Positions 16,966-25,740 of a stretch of 62,944 nt of DNA are shown here, one piece after another (position 1 is the first letter of the stretch; the number at the start of each line of letters is the position of its first letter). Under the pieces are notes generated by a model. That model was not told the DNA's origin and made no database searches. It saw only the letters and a program-made list of their open reading frames with translations. A program made the position numbers and the translations under genes. The stretch comes from a virus: positions 1 through 62,944 of IMG/VR virus record IMGVR_UViG_3300025853_000079. One strand, given 5' to 3'.

Positions 16966-18087
16966 TCAGGAGTTGTTGCAGGCGTCAAACGCCTGAATGA
17001 ACGCCGCAGCTACCTGCGGCACGATTGCATTGCCAAATCCCTTCAACGCTCCGACGGGGTTGTACCAGTGCTCCGCCGCGGCTTGTCCGTCGGAGCTGCG
17101 AACAGCCACGCGACCGGATACCCCATGAGCCAGCACGGAAGCTGAGGGTCCAACACGCCGGGCCCTTTCGTCTCGGCAGGGGGCGATTCGGTATTCGCTC
17201 CATGCGTCCGAGCGGCATCCGCTGGCAGCGAGCCGCCCGTCTGATTCGGCCCGCCCTTGCTGCCGTCCGTCGCCCGCGGCGTATTCCAGCCTGTGATCTG
17301 GCCGCACAGTGTCTGGCCGGTATTGTGTTTTGAGCCGGGTTTTCTCGTTGCTGTCTCGTTCCTGCCGTTCCGCGAGTCGTTGACTGTTGGCGTTGCCCAC
17401 CCGTTCATCATCTCGGCAATCGCCCCGAGACATTGTTCCGAGTGACGGGATCGAGTTTTCCAGTTCTCCCGCATCATCGAGCCGTTCGGGTTTACCGCTT
17501 CCGTCGCCATGCCCGGCGTGTCCTTGTGATCGCGAGCCGATGGACTCACCCACCCAGAACAGACGTTGTCGGATGTGCGGTGCGCCGACGCTGTGTGCGC
17601 CCAGAACTGCCGCCCCGACGGCGTAGCCCTCAGCTTCCAAGTCTGCCGATACTCCATCGAACCAGACGGGAGCATCTCCTGCAGACGCTGGCCGATCGCC
17701 TTTGACAGTTCCGACGACCGCTGCGCTGGCGACTTGTTCGCCGAACACGATCCCGGGTCGCTGGGCCCGTATGAGTTCGCAGAAGACTGGCCACAGGTGC
17801 CGCTCGTCCTGGTGTCCGTTTCGCTTTCCGGCTGCTGAGAATGGCTGACAGGGGCACGAGCCGGTCCAGACGGATCGATTGTCGTCCCATCCGGCCAGTC
17901 GAAGAGCAACTGACCAGCCACCGATGCCGGCGAAGAAATGGCACTGTGTGAATCCGTCGAGGTCATCCGGTCGCACCTCCGTGATCGATCGTTCGTCGAC
18001 GACTCCCGGAGCAATCAGCCCCGCGTCGATCAGATTCCGCAGCCACTGAGCCGCGTACACGTCGTGTTCGTTGTAGTAAGCCACCAT
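16966..18087 (-). CDS. C5 cytosine DNA methyltransferase
   Basis: 373 residues. Motif I reads CHFFAGIGGWS; motif IV GSCPCQPFS holds the catalytic Cys at about residue 78; motif VI is FGEQVAS; motif VIII is QRLFWVG; motif X is GNAIVPQVAAAFI. The stretch between motifs VIII and X is unusually rich in Arg, Asp and Gly, and this is where another reading frame is also open (see 17043-17966). The ATG at 18087 starts with MVAYYNEHD; longer in-frame starts add an unlikely N-terminus. Third methylase of the set. Confidence 0.85.
   Translation of the reverse strand: MVAYYNEHDVYAAQWLRNLIDAGLIAPGVVDERSITEVRPDDLDGFTQCHFFAGIGGWSVALRLAGWDDNRSVWTGSCPCQPFSAAGKRNGHQDERHLWPVFCELIRAQRPGIVFGEQVASAAVVGTVKGDRPASAGDAPVWFDGVSADLEAEGYAVGAAVLGAHSVGAPHIRQRLFWVGESIGSRSQGHAGHGDGSGKPERLDDAGELENSIPSLGTMSRGDCRDDERVGNANSQRLAERQERDSNEKTRLKTQYRPDTVRPDHRLEYAAGDGRQQGRAESDGRLAASGCRSDAWSEYRIAPCRDERARRVGPSASVLAHGVSGRVAVRSSDGQAAAEHWYNPVGALKGFGNAIVPQVAAAFIQAFDACNNS
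17043..17966 (-). CDS. Nested reading frame inside the C5 methyltransferase (WLMGYP-type protein)
   Basis: 307 codons on the same strand as the methylase but in another frame, lying wholly inside it. Its ATG is preceded seven bases earlier by GGAGGTG, one of the best ribosome sites in the window. The product contains segments I recognise from a widespread phage hypothetical family: ATPSGRQFWAHTAS, SARDHKDTPGM, GWATPTVND, GWNTPRATDG and CWLMGYP. In the methylase frame the last one reads LAHGVSGRV. So both frames hold recognisable conserved motifs, which suggests true overprinting. The alternative is a widely annotated shadow frame. Function unknown. Confidence 0.5.
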   Translation of the reverse strand: MTSTDSHSAISSPASVAGQLLFDWPDGTTIDPSGPARAPVSHSQQPESETDTRTSGTCGQSSANSYGPSDPGSCSANKSPAQRSSELSKAIGQRLQEMLPSGSMEYRQTWKLRATPSGRQFWAHTASAHRTSDNVCSGWVSPSARDHKDTPGMATEAVNPNGSMMRENWKTRSRHSEQCLGAIAEMMNGWATPTVNDSRNGRNETATRKPGSKHNTGQTLCGQITGWNTPRATDGSKGGPNQTGGSLPADAARTHGANTESPPAETKGPGVLDPQLPCWLMGYPVAWLFAAPTDKPRRSTGTTPSER

Positions 18088-18128
18088 TTTTGATCTACCA
18101 GCACCGTGCGGTGCTCCAGTTTGTTCAG

Positions 18129-18554
18129 TTATTCCGCGAAGACGCGGATTCGAATGGCCGGTCCGTGCTTCCGATGCCCGGCGTCCTGCCGGTAGTCGCA
18201 TTGGGTGATCCACTTCGGGCTGTCGTCGTGAAACCAGCCGATCGCGACCAGAGCGTCAACGAGCTCTTTGGCGTTGCCTCGACCGATGCTGTCGAAGTCC
18301 CAGAAATGCTGCCCTTTGCCCAGGATTCGCGTGATCTCGATGCGGACGGGATGCCCGAATGGCTTCCGTGCGAGCCCCAGCAGTGACAGGTCACGCTCGA
18401 ACTCGTCGCGGCGTTTCTTTGCAGCCTGCCAGCTCTTCTGACGCCCGTCGTTCTCGTTGGTGAGTTCCAGCGGCAGGAGCTTGTCGACCAGTGATTTTTC
18501 GCGTGACGCATTCATTTGGTTAGCGCTAACCTCTGTTTGAATATATACTGCCAT
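18129..18554 (-). CDS. RusA-like Holliday junction resolvase (tentative)
   Basis: 141 residues from the ATG at 18554; a later ATG at 18515 directly follows a 14-base palindrome and could be the real start. Residues about 85-141 read FWDFDSIGRGNAKELVDALVAIGWFHDDS, which matches the RusA pattern of an acidic pair before an asparagine-rich helix and a DD ahead of the last strand. RusA cuts four-way junctions in recombination and before packaging. Neighbours are MazG-like and methylase genes. The fold call rests on motif pattern only. Confidence 0.5.
   Translation of the reverse strand: MAVYIQTEVSANQMNASREKSLVDKLLPLELTNENDGRQKSWQAAKKRRDEFERDLSLLGLARKPFGHPVRIEITRILGKGQHFWDFDSIGRGNAKELVDALVAIGWFHDDSPKWITQCDYRQDAGHRKHGPAIRIRVFAE
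18518..18531. promoter_or_regulatory. 14-base perfect palindrome GGTTAGCGCTAACC
   Basis: Two bases upstream of the ATG at 18515 and inside the longer form of the RusA-like gene. It is the most symmetric member of the AGCGCT group of sites (12879, 13519, 13543, 14283, 14303, 18522, 30376). Candidate repressor operator. Confidence 0.55.
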
Positions 18555-18567
18555 CGTTGAGCCCAGG

Positions 18568-19056
18568 TCATTGCTGCGGGATCGCGGCGTGCCCGACGTC
18601 GCGCTTGCTAACCTCGTTCTCCCAGACGAACGTCGCACAGTCGATCGCGTCCCCGATGTGCCAGCCGTTTGCCAGTTGATCCAGACCGCCGAGCAGCTCC
18701 CGCACGGCCGCCAGCCCTTCGCCCTTGTGGTCTTCAGCCTGCCGGATGCCCTGTGATGATTTCAGGACCGAGTGACTCAGCCGGCCGATCACGTCGAGAT
18801 CCAGTCGCCCGCCTCGCAGCGGCGTCTCTGGCATCTGCCAGCCCATGCGGGTGCAGACGTCGCAGAGATAGATCACGACGTCGCCGATCGCGTCCTCGAC
18901 CGCGTTTGCCTTCCTCACGACGAGAGCTCTCGACAGTTCGCCAAGTTCCTCGACGACGCCAGCCAGCGGCGCGAGAGCAGCGGTTGCTCCGCGTTCGCTG
19001 CCGAATCGTTTTGCTGCCCATTCGGCCTGCTCGGCCTGCAGTTGCTCGTAGGTCAT
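18568..19056 (-). CDS. MazG-like nucleotide pyrophosphohydrolase
   Basis: 162 residues from the ATG at 19056, with GGAG ten bases upstream. The all-alpha NTP-PPase signature is clear: VVEELGELSRALV (the EExxE helix) followed by VEDAIGDVVIYLCD (the ExxD helix), which together hold metal ions. MazG-type enzymes hydrolyse NTPs or dNTPs and, in phages, may lower alarmone levels or clean the nucleotide pool. The C-terminal third is extended and acidic compared with short phage MazG proteins. Confidence 0.75.
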   Translation of the reverse strand: MTYEQLQAEQAEWAAKRFGSERGATAALAPLAGVVEELGELSRALVVRKANAVEDAIGDVVIYLCDVCTRMGWQMPETPLRGGRLDLDVIGRLSHSVLKSSQGIRQAEDHKGEGLAAVRELLGGLDQLANGWHIGDAIDCATFVWENEVSKRDVGHAAIPQQ

Positions 19057-19126
19057 TTCGCTTCGCTCCGTTGTCAGGTAAGGCACCCTCTGGTGCTGGT
19101 GAAATCCGCTGCTTGTTCACTAGATG

Positions 19127-19377
19127 GTGTCACGGTGTCACGGCGTTTCTATATATAAGAGCCGAAAAACGCTCAAAAACGCTCAAAACAGAAGAACAGA
19201 GAAATCAGGTAAATAGTGTGACACCATTTAATAATACCCCTTATTTCCTAGTTCTTTTCTTCTTGAAATGGTGTCACAGATTGCTGTCACGGGGGTTGTG
19301 ACACCGTGACGCCATTTTGCTGTTTTCGAGCGATTGGCGGCATGGTGTCACGGGCAGTGTGACACCATTTGTGACAC
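19127..19377. repeat. Iteron cluster, candidate replication origin
   Basis: Eight perfect copies of GTGTCAC or its complement GTGACAC lie at 19127, 19135, 19218, 19271, 19298, 19345, 19359 and 19371, with two near copies at 19284 and 19306. Many extend to TGGTGTCAC. Between them are AT-rich stretches (TATATATAAG near 19150, TTTAATAATA near 19228) and a doubled AAAACGCTC. The region has no gene and abuts the 3' end of the primase-helicase gene. Iterons plus an AT-rich segment beside a replication gene is a typical origin layout. Confidence 0.75.
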
Positions 19378-21612
19378 CTATTTTCTCTTGATGTACACTA
19401 CTTCTGCCCCGTTGTTCGCAGTGCGATTTTCGATCTCGACGTAGCCACACTGGACGAGGTAGTCGAGGACTGAATGAGCGATTTTCGAACTGTTCCGAAC
19501 GGCCGTACGCATGAAATCCCGCCAGGGCATCGGAGTGCCGTCGGCCTTCAGTTTTCGCAGTGCTTTCAGGGCGAGACGCTCAAAATCGTTGTCAGCAACG
19601 TGCAGATCGGCCTGATGCAGCATTCGCCGCGTACACCAGTTCGATACAGCAATCGCCCGGTTGACGTCCTGCAGCTCGATTTCGAGCGTCTCGTCGAGGT
19701 TTCCGTCTTCGATTTGCTCAGCAGTCGCTCGGCTCGCTGCGAACAGCAGCGCTAACTTGCTCGTTTTCTCAGGCGTTCCACGCCAGACGGCTGCGGTTTC
19801 CGGCTTTTCCTTCTTGGTACGGCCGTTGGTCTCGTTGGCGTGCTGCCAGTAGCGTTCCTCGGCTTCTGCCGTGTGAGCAATAATCAGCGGACTGCTGCCG
19901 TCGATCTCGGCAAGGTTTCCGCGGTGCGGCTTCAAGTCACCCCAGGCGCGAGCAACTCGCAGAATTCGCTCCGGCGGTCCGTTGGGAAAACGCTCCGGCT
20001 TCTGCATGTCGACATAGCCGTTGTCGACGGTAGGCATTTCGAAAATCAGAAAGCGGCCCAGCAGTCCGCCAGTGACGTTTTCAGATGTGATCGCTTCCCA
20101 GAACGACGACGGAACTCCCGTTCCGTAGACGATCGCGTGAGGGAAGTTCAGCGTTATGTTGCGTTTCTCGTCGGCATAGGCATCACCTTTGACGATCGTG
20201 CTGGAGCCGCTCCAGAGCTTGAGTAGCTCGCTGTTGATCTTGAATAGGTGCGGCGATCGTTTGGCGTCCTGCATCGTCGACAGCAGGTGAGAAATCTCAT
20301 CGACCTGGAACAGTCGAACCGGGTTTGATTCGAGTGATTTCGTGAGCCCAGAGCCTGACGCCCAGCTCTCGGGACCAAGTAGCCGATCGAGGCCAGCGTA
20401 GAGCATGATCGATTTGTTGAGTTGACGGCCGTGCTCCTTGCCGCCACGAGTCGGAGCGAGTCCGCAGAAATAGGCGTTCGTCCGAGTGCCCCAGAGTGCA
20501 TCAGCGATCTTGTGACTGGTCAGCGTTGCCATCAGGGCCAAATGAGCCGGCAATGCAATCTGCGGTAACGGGTAGAGTGCAGTTCTCAGGTTGTGATCGA
20601 TGACGTCGCCGATGAATCCAGGTGGACGCAGGGCATCCTTCGGAAAGTTCTCTGGTGTTGGATGAATCTCGGCCTTCGGCGAATTTGCCTGCTCTACCGA
20701 TTGAAACAGGGCCGTCAGATTCGGATCCGGCCCGCGATACGTTTGACCGGTCAGAAGATGCCCGCGTTGCCCGCCGAGCTTGTTCGCTTCGTCGAGCTTT
20801 CGTCGCAGGTCGCGTTCGCTCCAAGGTGGTTCGCAGGTCGCGTTCCAGTCACAGAAGACCGGCCAGGCGTCGTCGATCGCCATCGCGAAGCCGAGCATCA
20901 GGACGCAGGCAGCGTGATACGTTCGATCGTGCCCGTGTTGCCCGCTGACTGCCGGCGGCATCTTCGCGAGGTAGCGGGCTGCCCGCTCCTGGATGCTCAG
21001 CTGCCCGGAACTCGGTGCCGGGCTGGTCCCGGTATTTGGCTGGGGCTTCGGCGGCTCTGGCTCACTGAAAAACTTCTTGTAGAGCCGGTCGATCTGCGGC
21101 TGGCAGGGCTTGATCGACGAATCCGCGAGCCCTTCCCAGCGTTGTGATGTCAGCGTGAAGAACCTGCCGGAACTGTAGACCTCGATGCCCGGAGATTTGC
21201 CCTCGCGTTCCTCGATGATCGTCTTGCGGCCGCGTTCGATGTTGCCGTAGACCCAGACCTTGAGGCCTCGGCCGCTTGGGCTGATTTCGGCGTACGAATC
21301 AAAGCTGGCCAGCCAGGTGAGAGCCCATTCTGCGATGTTGCCGCGATCGTCGAGGCACTCGTCGAAATCGACACCGACGAGCCCGTCACCGTCCGCGAAG
21401 CAGAAGCCGAGCCCGCTCAGGTTGCCGTTGACGGCCAGAGCATCGCAGGCCGTCTGGAAATCGCACCACGTGGTGTGATCGTTGGATTTCGCCGGCTGTG
21501 ATGTGCGAGCGTTGATCGGCACCTTGCGGCCGTCGCGATCCTGCCAGCAGACCCATTGATCGAGCTCGCGAAGTTCGACAGGGATCAGTTCGGTGTCGAG
21601 TGTCATCAGCAT
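19378..21612 (-). CDS. Phage primase-helicase
   Basis: 744 residues. The first 190 or so resemble the primase-polymerase-like domain of phage replication proteins: QWVCWQDRDGRKVPIN, GLGFCFADGDGLVGVDFDEC with clustered acidic residues, and AEISPSGRGLKVWV. The middle carries a P-loop APTRGGKEHG at about 385 and a Walker-B strand LFQVDE at about 438, as in DUF3987-type helicases. The C-terminal 60 residues look like a winged helix (DFMRTAVRNSSKIAHSVL). It lies between the iteron cluster and an SF2 helicase. ATG at 21606 is an alternative start. Confidence 0.8.
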   Translation of the reverse strand: MLMTLDTELIPVELRELDQWVCWQDRDGRKVPINARTSQPAKSNDHTTWCDFQTACDALAVNGNLSGLGFCFADGDGLVGVDFDECLDDRGNIAEWALTWLASFDSYAEISPSGRGLKVWVYGNIERGRKTIIEEREGKSPGIEVYSSGRFFTLTSQRWEGLADSSIKPCQPQIDRLYKKFFSEPEPPKPQPNTGTSPAPSSGQLSIQERAARYLAKMPPAVSGQHGHDRTYHAACVLMLGFAMAIDDAWPVFCDWNATCEPPWSERDLRRKLDEANKLGGQRGHLLTGQTYRGPDPNLTALFQSVEQANSPKAEIHPTPENFPKDALRPPGFIGDVIDHNLRTALYPLPQIALPAHLALMATLTSHKIADALWGTRTNAYFCGLAPTRGGKEHGRQLNKSIMLYAGLDRLLGPESWASGSGLTKSLESNPVRLFQVDEISHLLSTMQDAKRSPHLFKINSELLKLWSGSSTIVKGDAYADEKRNITLNFPHAIVYGTGVPSSFWEAITSENVTGGLLGRFLIFEMPTVDNGYVDMQKPERFPNGPPERILRVARAWGDLKPHRGNLAEIDGSSPLIIAHTAEAEERYWQHANETNGRTKKEKPETAAVWRGTPEKTSKLALLFAASRATAEQIEDGNLDETLEIELQDVNRAIAVSNWCTRRMLHQADLHVADNDFERLALKALRKLKADGTPMPWRDFMRTAVRNSSKIAHSVLDYLVQCGYVEIENRTANNGAEVVYIKRK

Positions 21613-21649
21613 TCCGTGCTCTTCCGTGCGGTTGTTCCGTCAGTATCAT

Positions 21650-22006
21650 TCAGTTGTCGAGCTTATTTTTTTCAGTCTCTTCATCTATCAGTTGAATCTC
21701 TTCACGAAATCCCAGCTTGAGCATGTCACTGCGTGTTCCAACATCGATGTATCCATCAAGTCTTATCACGTAGGTCATAACGAGCTGCCCGCTCAGGCAC
21801 GTCAACGTGAATGCCGCGCCACCTCCTTCCAGGACATTATGGTTGTAAACCTTGCCTGCTATTGCTTTCGCAAGCTGCTCGCCAGTGAATCCAGAAACCT
21901 TGATCAGGTCGTCGCCAATTGAGATTGGAATCATGCCGGGAGGACATTTCTCAACAGCTTCTTTTGGTGTCATATCGTTTAAGCGGATTGGCCTTCCGTT
22001 GCTCAT
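21650..22006 (-). CDS. Small hypothetical early protein
   Basis: 118 residues from the ATG at 22006, which has a strong ribosome site GAGGAGAAG. A much longer upstream extension exists in frame but overlaps the helicase and has an Arg-rich shadow composition. The protein has mixed alpha/beta character (MIPISIGDDLIKVSGF, TYVIRLDGYIDVGT) and an acidic, Lys-containing tail. Not recognised. Confidence 0.7.
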   Translation of the reverse strand: MSNGRPIRLNDMTPKEAVEKCPPGMIPISIGDDLIKVSGFTGEQLAKAIAGKVYNHNVLEGGGAAFTLTCLSGQLVMTYVIRLDGYIDVGTRSDMLKLGFREEIQLIDEETEKNKLDN

Positions 22007-22017
22007 TGTTCTTCTCC

Positions 22018-23907
22018 TCAGAACGGAATTTCGTCGTCTTCCATATCCACACCGGCAAGGCACGGTGCCCATTCTTCCGGCGGTTCTTCGTCGAACTCGT
22101 AGCCGATGATCCGGTCCCAGCGGCCTTCCTTCGTGACCGTGATGCGTCGCGGCTGGATGATTGATTCCCAGCAGATCAGCGCGTCGTCGACGCTCAGCGG
22201 GATCGCGGCCGTCGAGCGTTCCTGCCACCAGGCTTCGGCCTTCTGGCGTGCATAGCCTTCGTGATTGAAGCAAACCCACTCGGAGACCTCTTTCTCCTCG
22301 AGGTTGCCGGCTTCTCCTGGGATGTTGTTCGGGTGCTGGAGCCTCTTGACCCACTGACCACAGTGCCCACAGACCAGGCTGGCCTGATACTTTCCGTCTT
22401 CATGCTTGACGGTTGGGATCGTTGCGAGGTGTCCGCATCCACATTGTGCCGGAGTCGGCTTGTTCCACTCGAAATATGCTTCCGCTTCTTCCTCGGTCAT
22501 CGGCTCGGCTGCTTCGGCATCAGCTGGCACAACTGTGTAGATCACTCGCAGCGTTGTCGGAGCGTCCGGGTTGTTCTTCTTCTCATGCTCGACGGCTCGC
22601 ACAGCCTGAACCGTGTAGACCTGCGGTTCAGCGTTGAGCAGAGCGTTCTCATCATCGGCTTCGGTGCCGTGTGACGGCCTGGGATCGGGGAACAGAAACC
22701 CGCATTCCTGGCATTCGCGAGCAGCTGCCGGCACGTCGGTCTCGCAGTTCGGGCAGAGCTTCCCACGGCCGTTGCGTTCTTCAGCCGAGCCGCCAGTGCT
22801 GCGGAAGTCCGCGCGACCGTAGTTCGGATCGTCAAGCGGTCCGTGTCGTTCGATGTTGCCGCCGAAATCGAGAACCAGGCAGTTTGATTTTGTGGGATGC
22901 AGTCGCAGGCCTCGGCCGACGATCTGAGCGAACAGGCCGGGGCTCATCGTCGCACGCAGAACAGCAACGCAGTCGATGCGGGGATTGTCGAAGCCCGTTG
23001 TCAGGACGTCGCAGTTCGTGAGCCATCGCAGCTCGCCAGAGCTGAAGCGTCGCAGGGTCGCCTCGCGTTCCAGTGGACCGGTTTCTCCGGTCACCGTGCC
23101 ACATTCCTGGTTCGTGCATTCTTCAAGAACTCTGGCGACCTGCTCAGCGTGTTCGACGCCAGAGCAGAAGACGAGGATTGACTTCCGGTCTTTCGTCTTG
23201 TCGATGATCTCCTGACAGGCAATCAGGATCTCGTCAGTGTGACCGAACACGGCAGCCATCGAGCTCGTAACGAACTCACCGCCACGGACCTTGATGGCCG
23301 TGGTATCGGTCTGATGCTGTGCTGGTTTGTTTGTCAGCGGGCACAGGAATCCCTCGTTGATCAGCTGGCCGGTCTGCACCTCGTAACAGATGCGTTCGAA
23401 CATTCGCCCCTTGCCGGCCAGCGGCCCGCTGGAGCAGCGGTAGGGCGTCGCTGTCAGGCCGATCGGTCGGATGTTCGGGCAGATGAATTGCAGTTCGCGC
23501 AGGTACTGCTGATACATGCCATCGCCGTCCGGCGGTATCAAATGCGACTCGTCGATGATGACCAGCTCACGACGTCCGAACTCGCCGGCCTTGTTGTAGA
23601 CCGACTGGATGCCGCCGCAGATGATGTCGGCCTCAGTGTCTCGCTGACTCAGGCCCGCCGAGTAGATGCCTATCTTTTCGTCAGGCAGCAGTGCCTGAAT
23701 CTTCGCGGCGTTCTGTCGCAGGAGTTCTTTGCGGTGAGCCAGAACGAGCGTGCGGCCGTCCCATTTGCGAGCCTGCTGAGCGAGCATCGCGATCACGAGA
23801 GACTTGCCAGCACCGGTCGGAAGCACGACCAGCGGAGAGCCGGTTGAGGCTCTCATGTGCTGCCAGACAGCGTCGACAGCTTCAGATTGATACCAGCGTG
23901 GCGTCAT
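22018..23907 (-). CDS. SF2 DEAD/DEAH helicase with zinc ribbons
   Basis: 629 residues. Motif I LPTGAGKS at about 32-38, motif II VIIDESH at about 117, motif III LTATP, and motif VI QIVGRGLRLH place it with the RecG/UvsW-like and type I restriction-type helicases. Two Cys clusters follow: CPNC...CQECG and CGCGH...CGHCG. The C-terminal 90 residues (FNHEGYARQKAEAWW and later) resemble a region seen in other phage helicases. It probably remodels replication or recombination forks. It sits between the primase and recombination genes. Confidence 0.85.
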   Translation of the reverse strand: MTPRWYQSEAVDAVWQHMRASTGSPLVVLPTGAGKSLVIAMLAQQARKWDGRTLVLAHRKELLRQNAAKIQALLPDEKIGIYSAGLSQRDTEADIICGGIQSVYNKAGEFGRRELVIIDESHLIPPDGDGMYQQYLRELQFICPNIRPIGLTATPYRCSSGPLAGKGRMFERICYEVQTGQLINEGFLCPLTNKPAQHQTDTTAIKVRGGEFVTSSMAAVFGHTDEILIACQEIIDKTKDRKSILVFCSGVEHAEQVARVLEECTNQECGTVTGETGPLEREATLRRFSSGELRWLTNCDVLTTGFDNPRIDCVAVLRATMSPGLFAQIVGRGLRLHPTKSNCLVLDFGGNIERHGPLDDPNYGRADFRSTGGSAEERNGRGKLCPNCETDVPAAARECQECGFLFPDPRPSHGTEADDENALLNAEPQVYTVQAVRAVEHEKKNNPDAPTTLRVIYTVVPADAEAAEPMTEEEAEAYFEWNKPTPAQCGCGHLATIPTVKHEDGKYQASLVCGHCGQWVKRLQHPNNIPGEAGNLEEKEVSEWVCFNHEGYARQKAEAWWQERSTAAIPLSVDDALICWESIIQPRRITVTKEGRWDRIIGYEFDEEPPEEWAPCLAGVDMEDDEIPF

Positions 23908-23945
23908 TGCCCCTCGACTCCGTTCGTGTGTTCCATCAGATCAAT

Positions 23946-24479
23946 TCAGTAAGGCGGGTTATCCATATCCATAACCGTGACCAGATATCCGACCAATTTA
24001 AGCATGTTCTCGATTTCGCGAGTGTCACGACACATGCCGGGATCAACGGCAACTATTGGCCAGGTGGATTTGTTTTTCAGCGATTGGAGTCCGGCCATTG
24101 TTTTGATTGAATCAAACTGAATGACTCGTTCACCGAATCCCGCTTTTTGTATCCAACTCGTTTTTCCCGATGCTGGTCTCCCTGTGACCAGAACCGCGAT
24201 TGGCGGGCACCCGACGATTGCACTGTCGATGAACTCTCTGGCATGATCGAGCAGACATTCCGCGTAATGAACCGGCTTTATTCCGGCAGCCAGGCACTCC
24301 GCGACAAACTCGCAGCGTTCGTTCCACTTGTCATCATGCTCGACTTCGTAGACCAACGAGTCGCATCGATCGCTGATGTCATCCTGTGATATGAAATAGC
24401 CGCTAAGCCACAGCCCGGCGATGTCTTTAGGGTCGCATTCGCCAGCGTGTTCGCGGTGGCATTTACTGCATTTATCCAT
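23946..24479 (-). CDS. P-loop kinase-like protein with N-terminal zinc finger
   Basis: 177 residues from the ATG at 24479 (GGAG five bases upstream). The N-terminus has CSKCH and a later Cys, a likely zinc knuckle. A Walker A VTGRPASGKTSW at about 100 is followed by an acidic IVAVDPG strand. The overall size resembles small AAA or nucleotide-kinase folds, but no substrate motif is visible. Confidence 0.65.
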   Translation of the reverse strand: MDKCSKCHREHAGECDPKDIAGLWLSGYFISQDDISDRCDSLVYEVEHDDKWNERCEFVAECLAAGIKPVHYAECLLDHAREFIDSAIVGCPPIAVLVTGRPASGKTSWIQKAGFGERVIQFDSIKTMAGLQSLKNKSTWPIVAVDPGMCRDTREIENMLKLVGYLVTVMDMDNPPY

Positions 24480-24579
24480 GTCGACTCCGTTCGTGTGTTC
24501 CACACCAAAGGCAGCAGCCTGCCAACCTCACCACTTCCCGCGATTCCATGCAGTAGCAGGTGACGCATCACGCCCCGAT

Positions 24580-25530
24580 TCACTCGCCGATCGTTCGCTT
24601 ACGAATCCAGCTCGAGAGCCCATCGATTGCGTCGATGATCTCGTCGCGGGTCTGAACCATCTCCGGCCCGACGTCCGGAATCTCAATCAGGAGCAGCTGC
24701 CTTGCCACGCCTGCCAGCTTCTCGCGATCGGTCTGCCCGACCGGCTCTGCAACGACTGGCGTTTCAGGCTGCGGTTCCGTATCTGCTTTCGCGGCTTCGA
24801 GCTGTCGCTGCTGTTCCGCGAGCTCGGCCTTCTGTCGTTCCAGTTCGGCACGTTCGGCTCTCAGACGCTCAGCTTCTTCCTGCTGACGCTTCGCTTCTTC
24901 CGCTCGCAGTCGTTCGAGCTCGGCCCGCTCTTCTTCTTCCCGTTTCTTCTGAGCTTCGCGAGCCTCGTGTGCGGTTTGCTCGTTCGCGAGGAGCGTTGCA
25001 AACTCGCTGTCGTCGAGCTTCTTGAGGAATGACTCGTCAGGGATGACTTCCGCGAATGGCTTCAGGGCTTCGATCCGCTTGTCGAGCCACTCACGTTCAA
25101 TCCGCTTCTTCTCAGCCTTGATCGCGTCCACCTGGTTTGTCAGGTGGTTCTCGATGGGTTCCAGCAGCCCCTTGAGCCGCTTCGCTTCCGCGTCGACCTT
25201 GCGGCCGTATTCGAGAGCGTCGGCCTTCAGTTCCTTACGGGTTGCCTCGACCGTGCTGCGAATCTTCTTGACGTCCTTTCGGGCCGCGTCGCAGGCTTCA
25301 AAGCCCTCCTTGTCGTCGACACCTTTGATCGTCAGCGGCAGGTACTTCTCAGCCAGCTCGTCGATCGCCGCGTCAGCGACCGGGTACTTGATGACCCGCG
25401 TCGCGTCGGCTGGTACTTCGTTGACCAGCTCAGGCTCGGCCGTCTTCGGGTGTTCGTCGAACACGGGATCCGCTTCGAGCTCGTTCAACTTCAGTTGTTC
25501 CTGGACGTCTTCCATCAGTGTGTCAGCCAT
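24580..25530 (-). CDS. DUF1351-type coiled-coil protein
   Basis: 316 residues. The central part matches phage proteins with KYPVADAAI, LTIKGVDDKEGF and KELKADALEYGRKVDAE, here followed by a long Glu/Arg/Ala coiled coil from about 185 to 255. Members of this family lie beside single-strand annealing and recombination genes, as here (Sak4-like ATPase and DUF669-type protein upstream). GAGGTAGAGG precedes the ATG. Exact role not established. Confidence 0.7.
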   Translation of the reverse strand: MADTLMEDVQEQLKLNELEADPVFDEHPKTAEPELVNEVPADATRVIKYPVADAAIDELAEKYLPLTIKGVDDKEGFEACDAARKDVKKIRSTVEATRKELKADALEYGRKVDAEAKRLKGLLEPIENHLTNQVDAIKAEKKRIEREWLDKRIEALKPFAEVIPDESFLKKLDDSEFATLLANEQTAHEAREAQKKREEEERAELERLRAEEAKRQQEEAERLRAERAELERQKAELAEQQRQLEAAKADTEPQPETPVVAEPVGQTDREKLAGVARQLLLIEIPDVGPEMVQTRDEIIDAIDGLSSWIRKRTIGE

Positions 25531-25568
25531 TGCCTCTACCTCGATTCAAAAAAACAGTTTGCAGTCAG

Positions 25569-25659
25569 TGGCTCCGGCAGGATTTGAACCTGCAAGGGGT
25601 CCAGCAGTCCCCGCATCGATCGCTGGTGTAGATGCTGCGACAACCAGTCGCACGGAGCC
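25569..25659 (-). tRNA. tRNA-like element 1, class II shape with abnormal anticodon arm
   Basis: 91 bases. Perfect seven-pair acceptor GGCTCCG/CGGAGCC, a D-like hairpin CGAC-TGGTT-GTCG, a long variable arm GGGG...CCCC and a perfect T arm GCAGG-TTCAAAT-CCTGC are all present. The anticodon stem GCATC/GATGC closes a 13-base loop in place of seven, so no anticodon can be assigned. There is no encoded CCA. It could be a decayed or unusual phage tRNA. Confidence 0.5.
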
Positions 25660-25740
25660 GAATGCTCGTCTCTCCGAGCTGTCACGCCTGTGCCTTTTGA
25701 TCCAGGATGGCATTCCGGCGTCCCCGCCCACCGATTCGAT

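Noticed and set aside
18166-18185. Seventh leader stem-loop (TTCCGATGCC)
   Set aside because: Only half matches; it lies inside a gene and lacks the paired arm.
19087-19377. CRISPR array
   Set aside because: Repeats are seven bases long, in both orientations and unevenly spaced; no spacers or cas genes.
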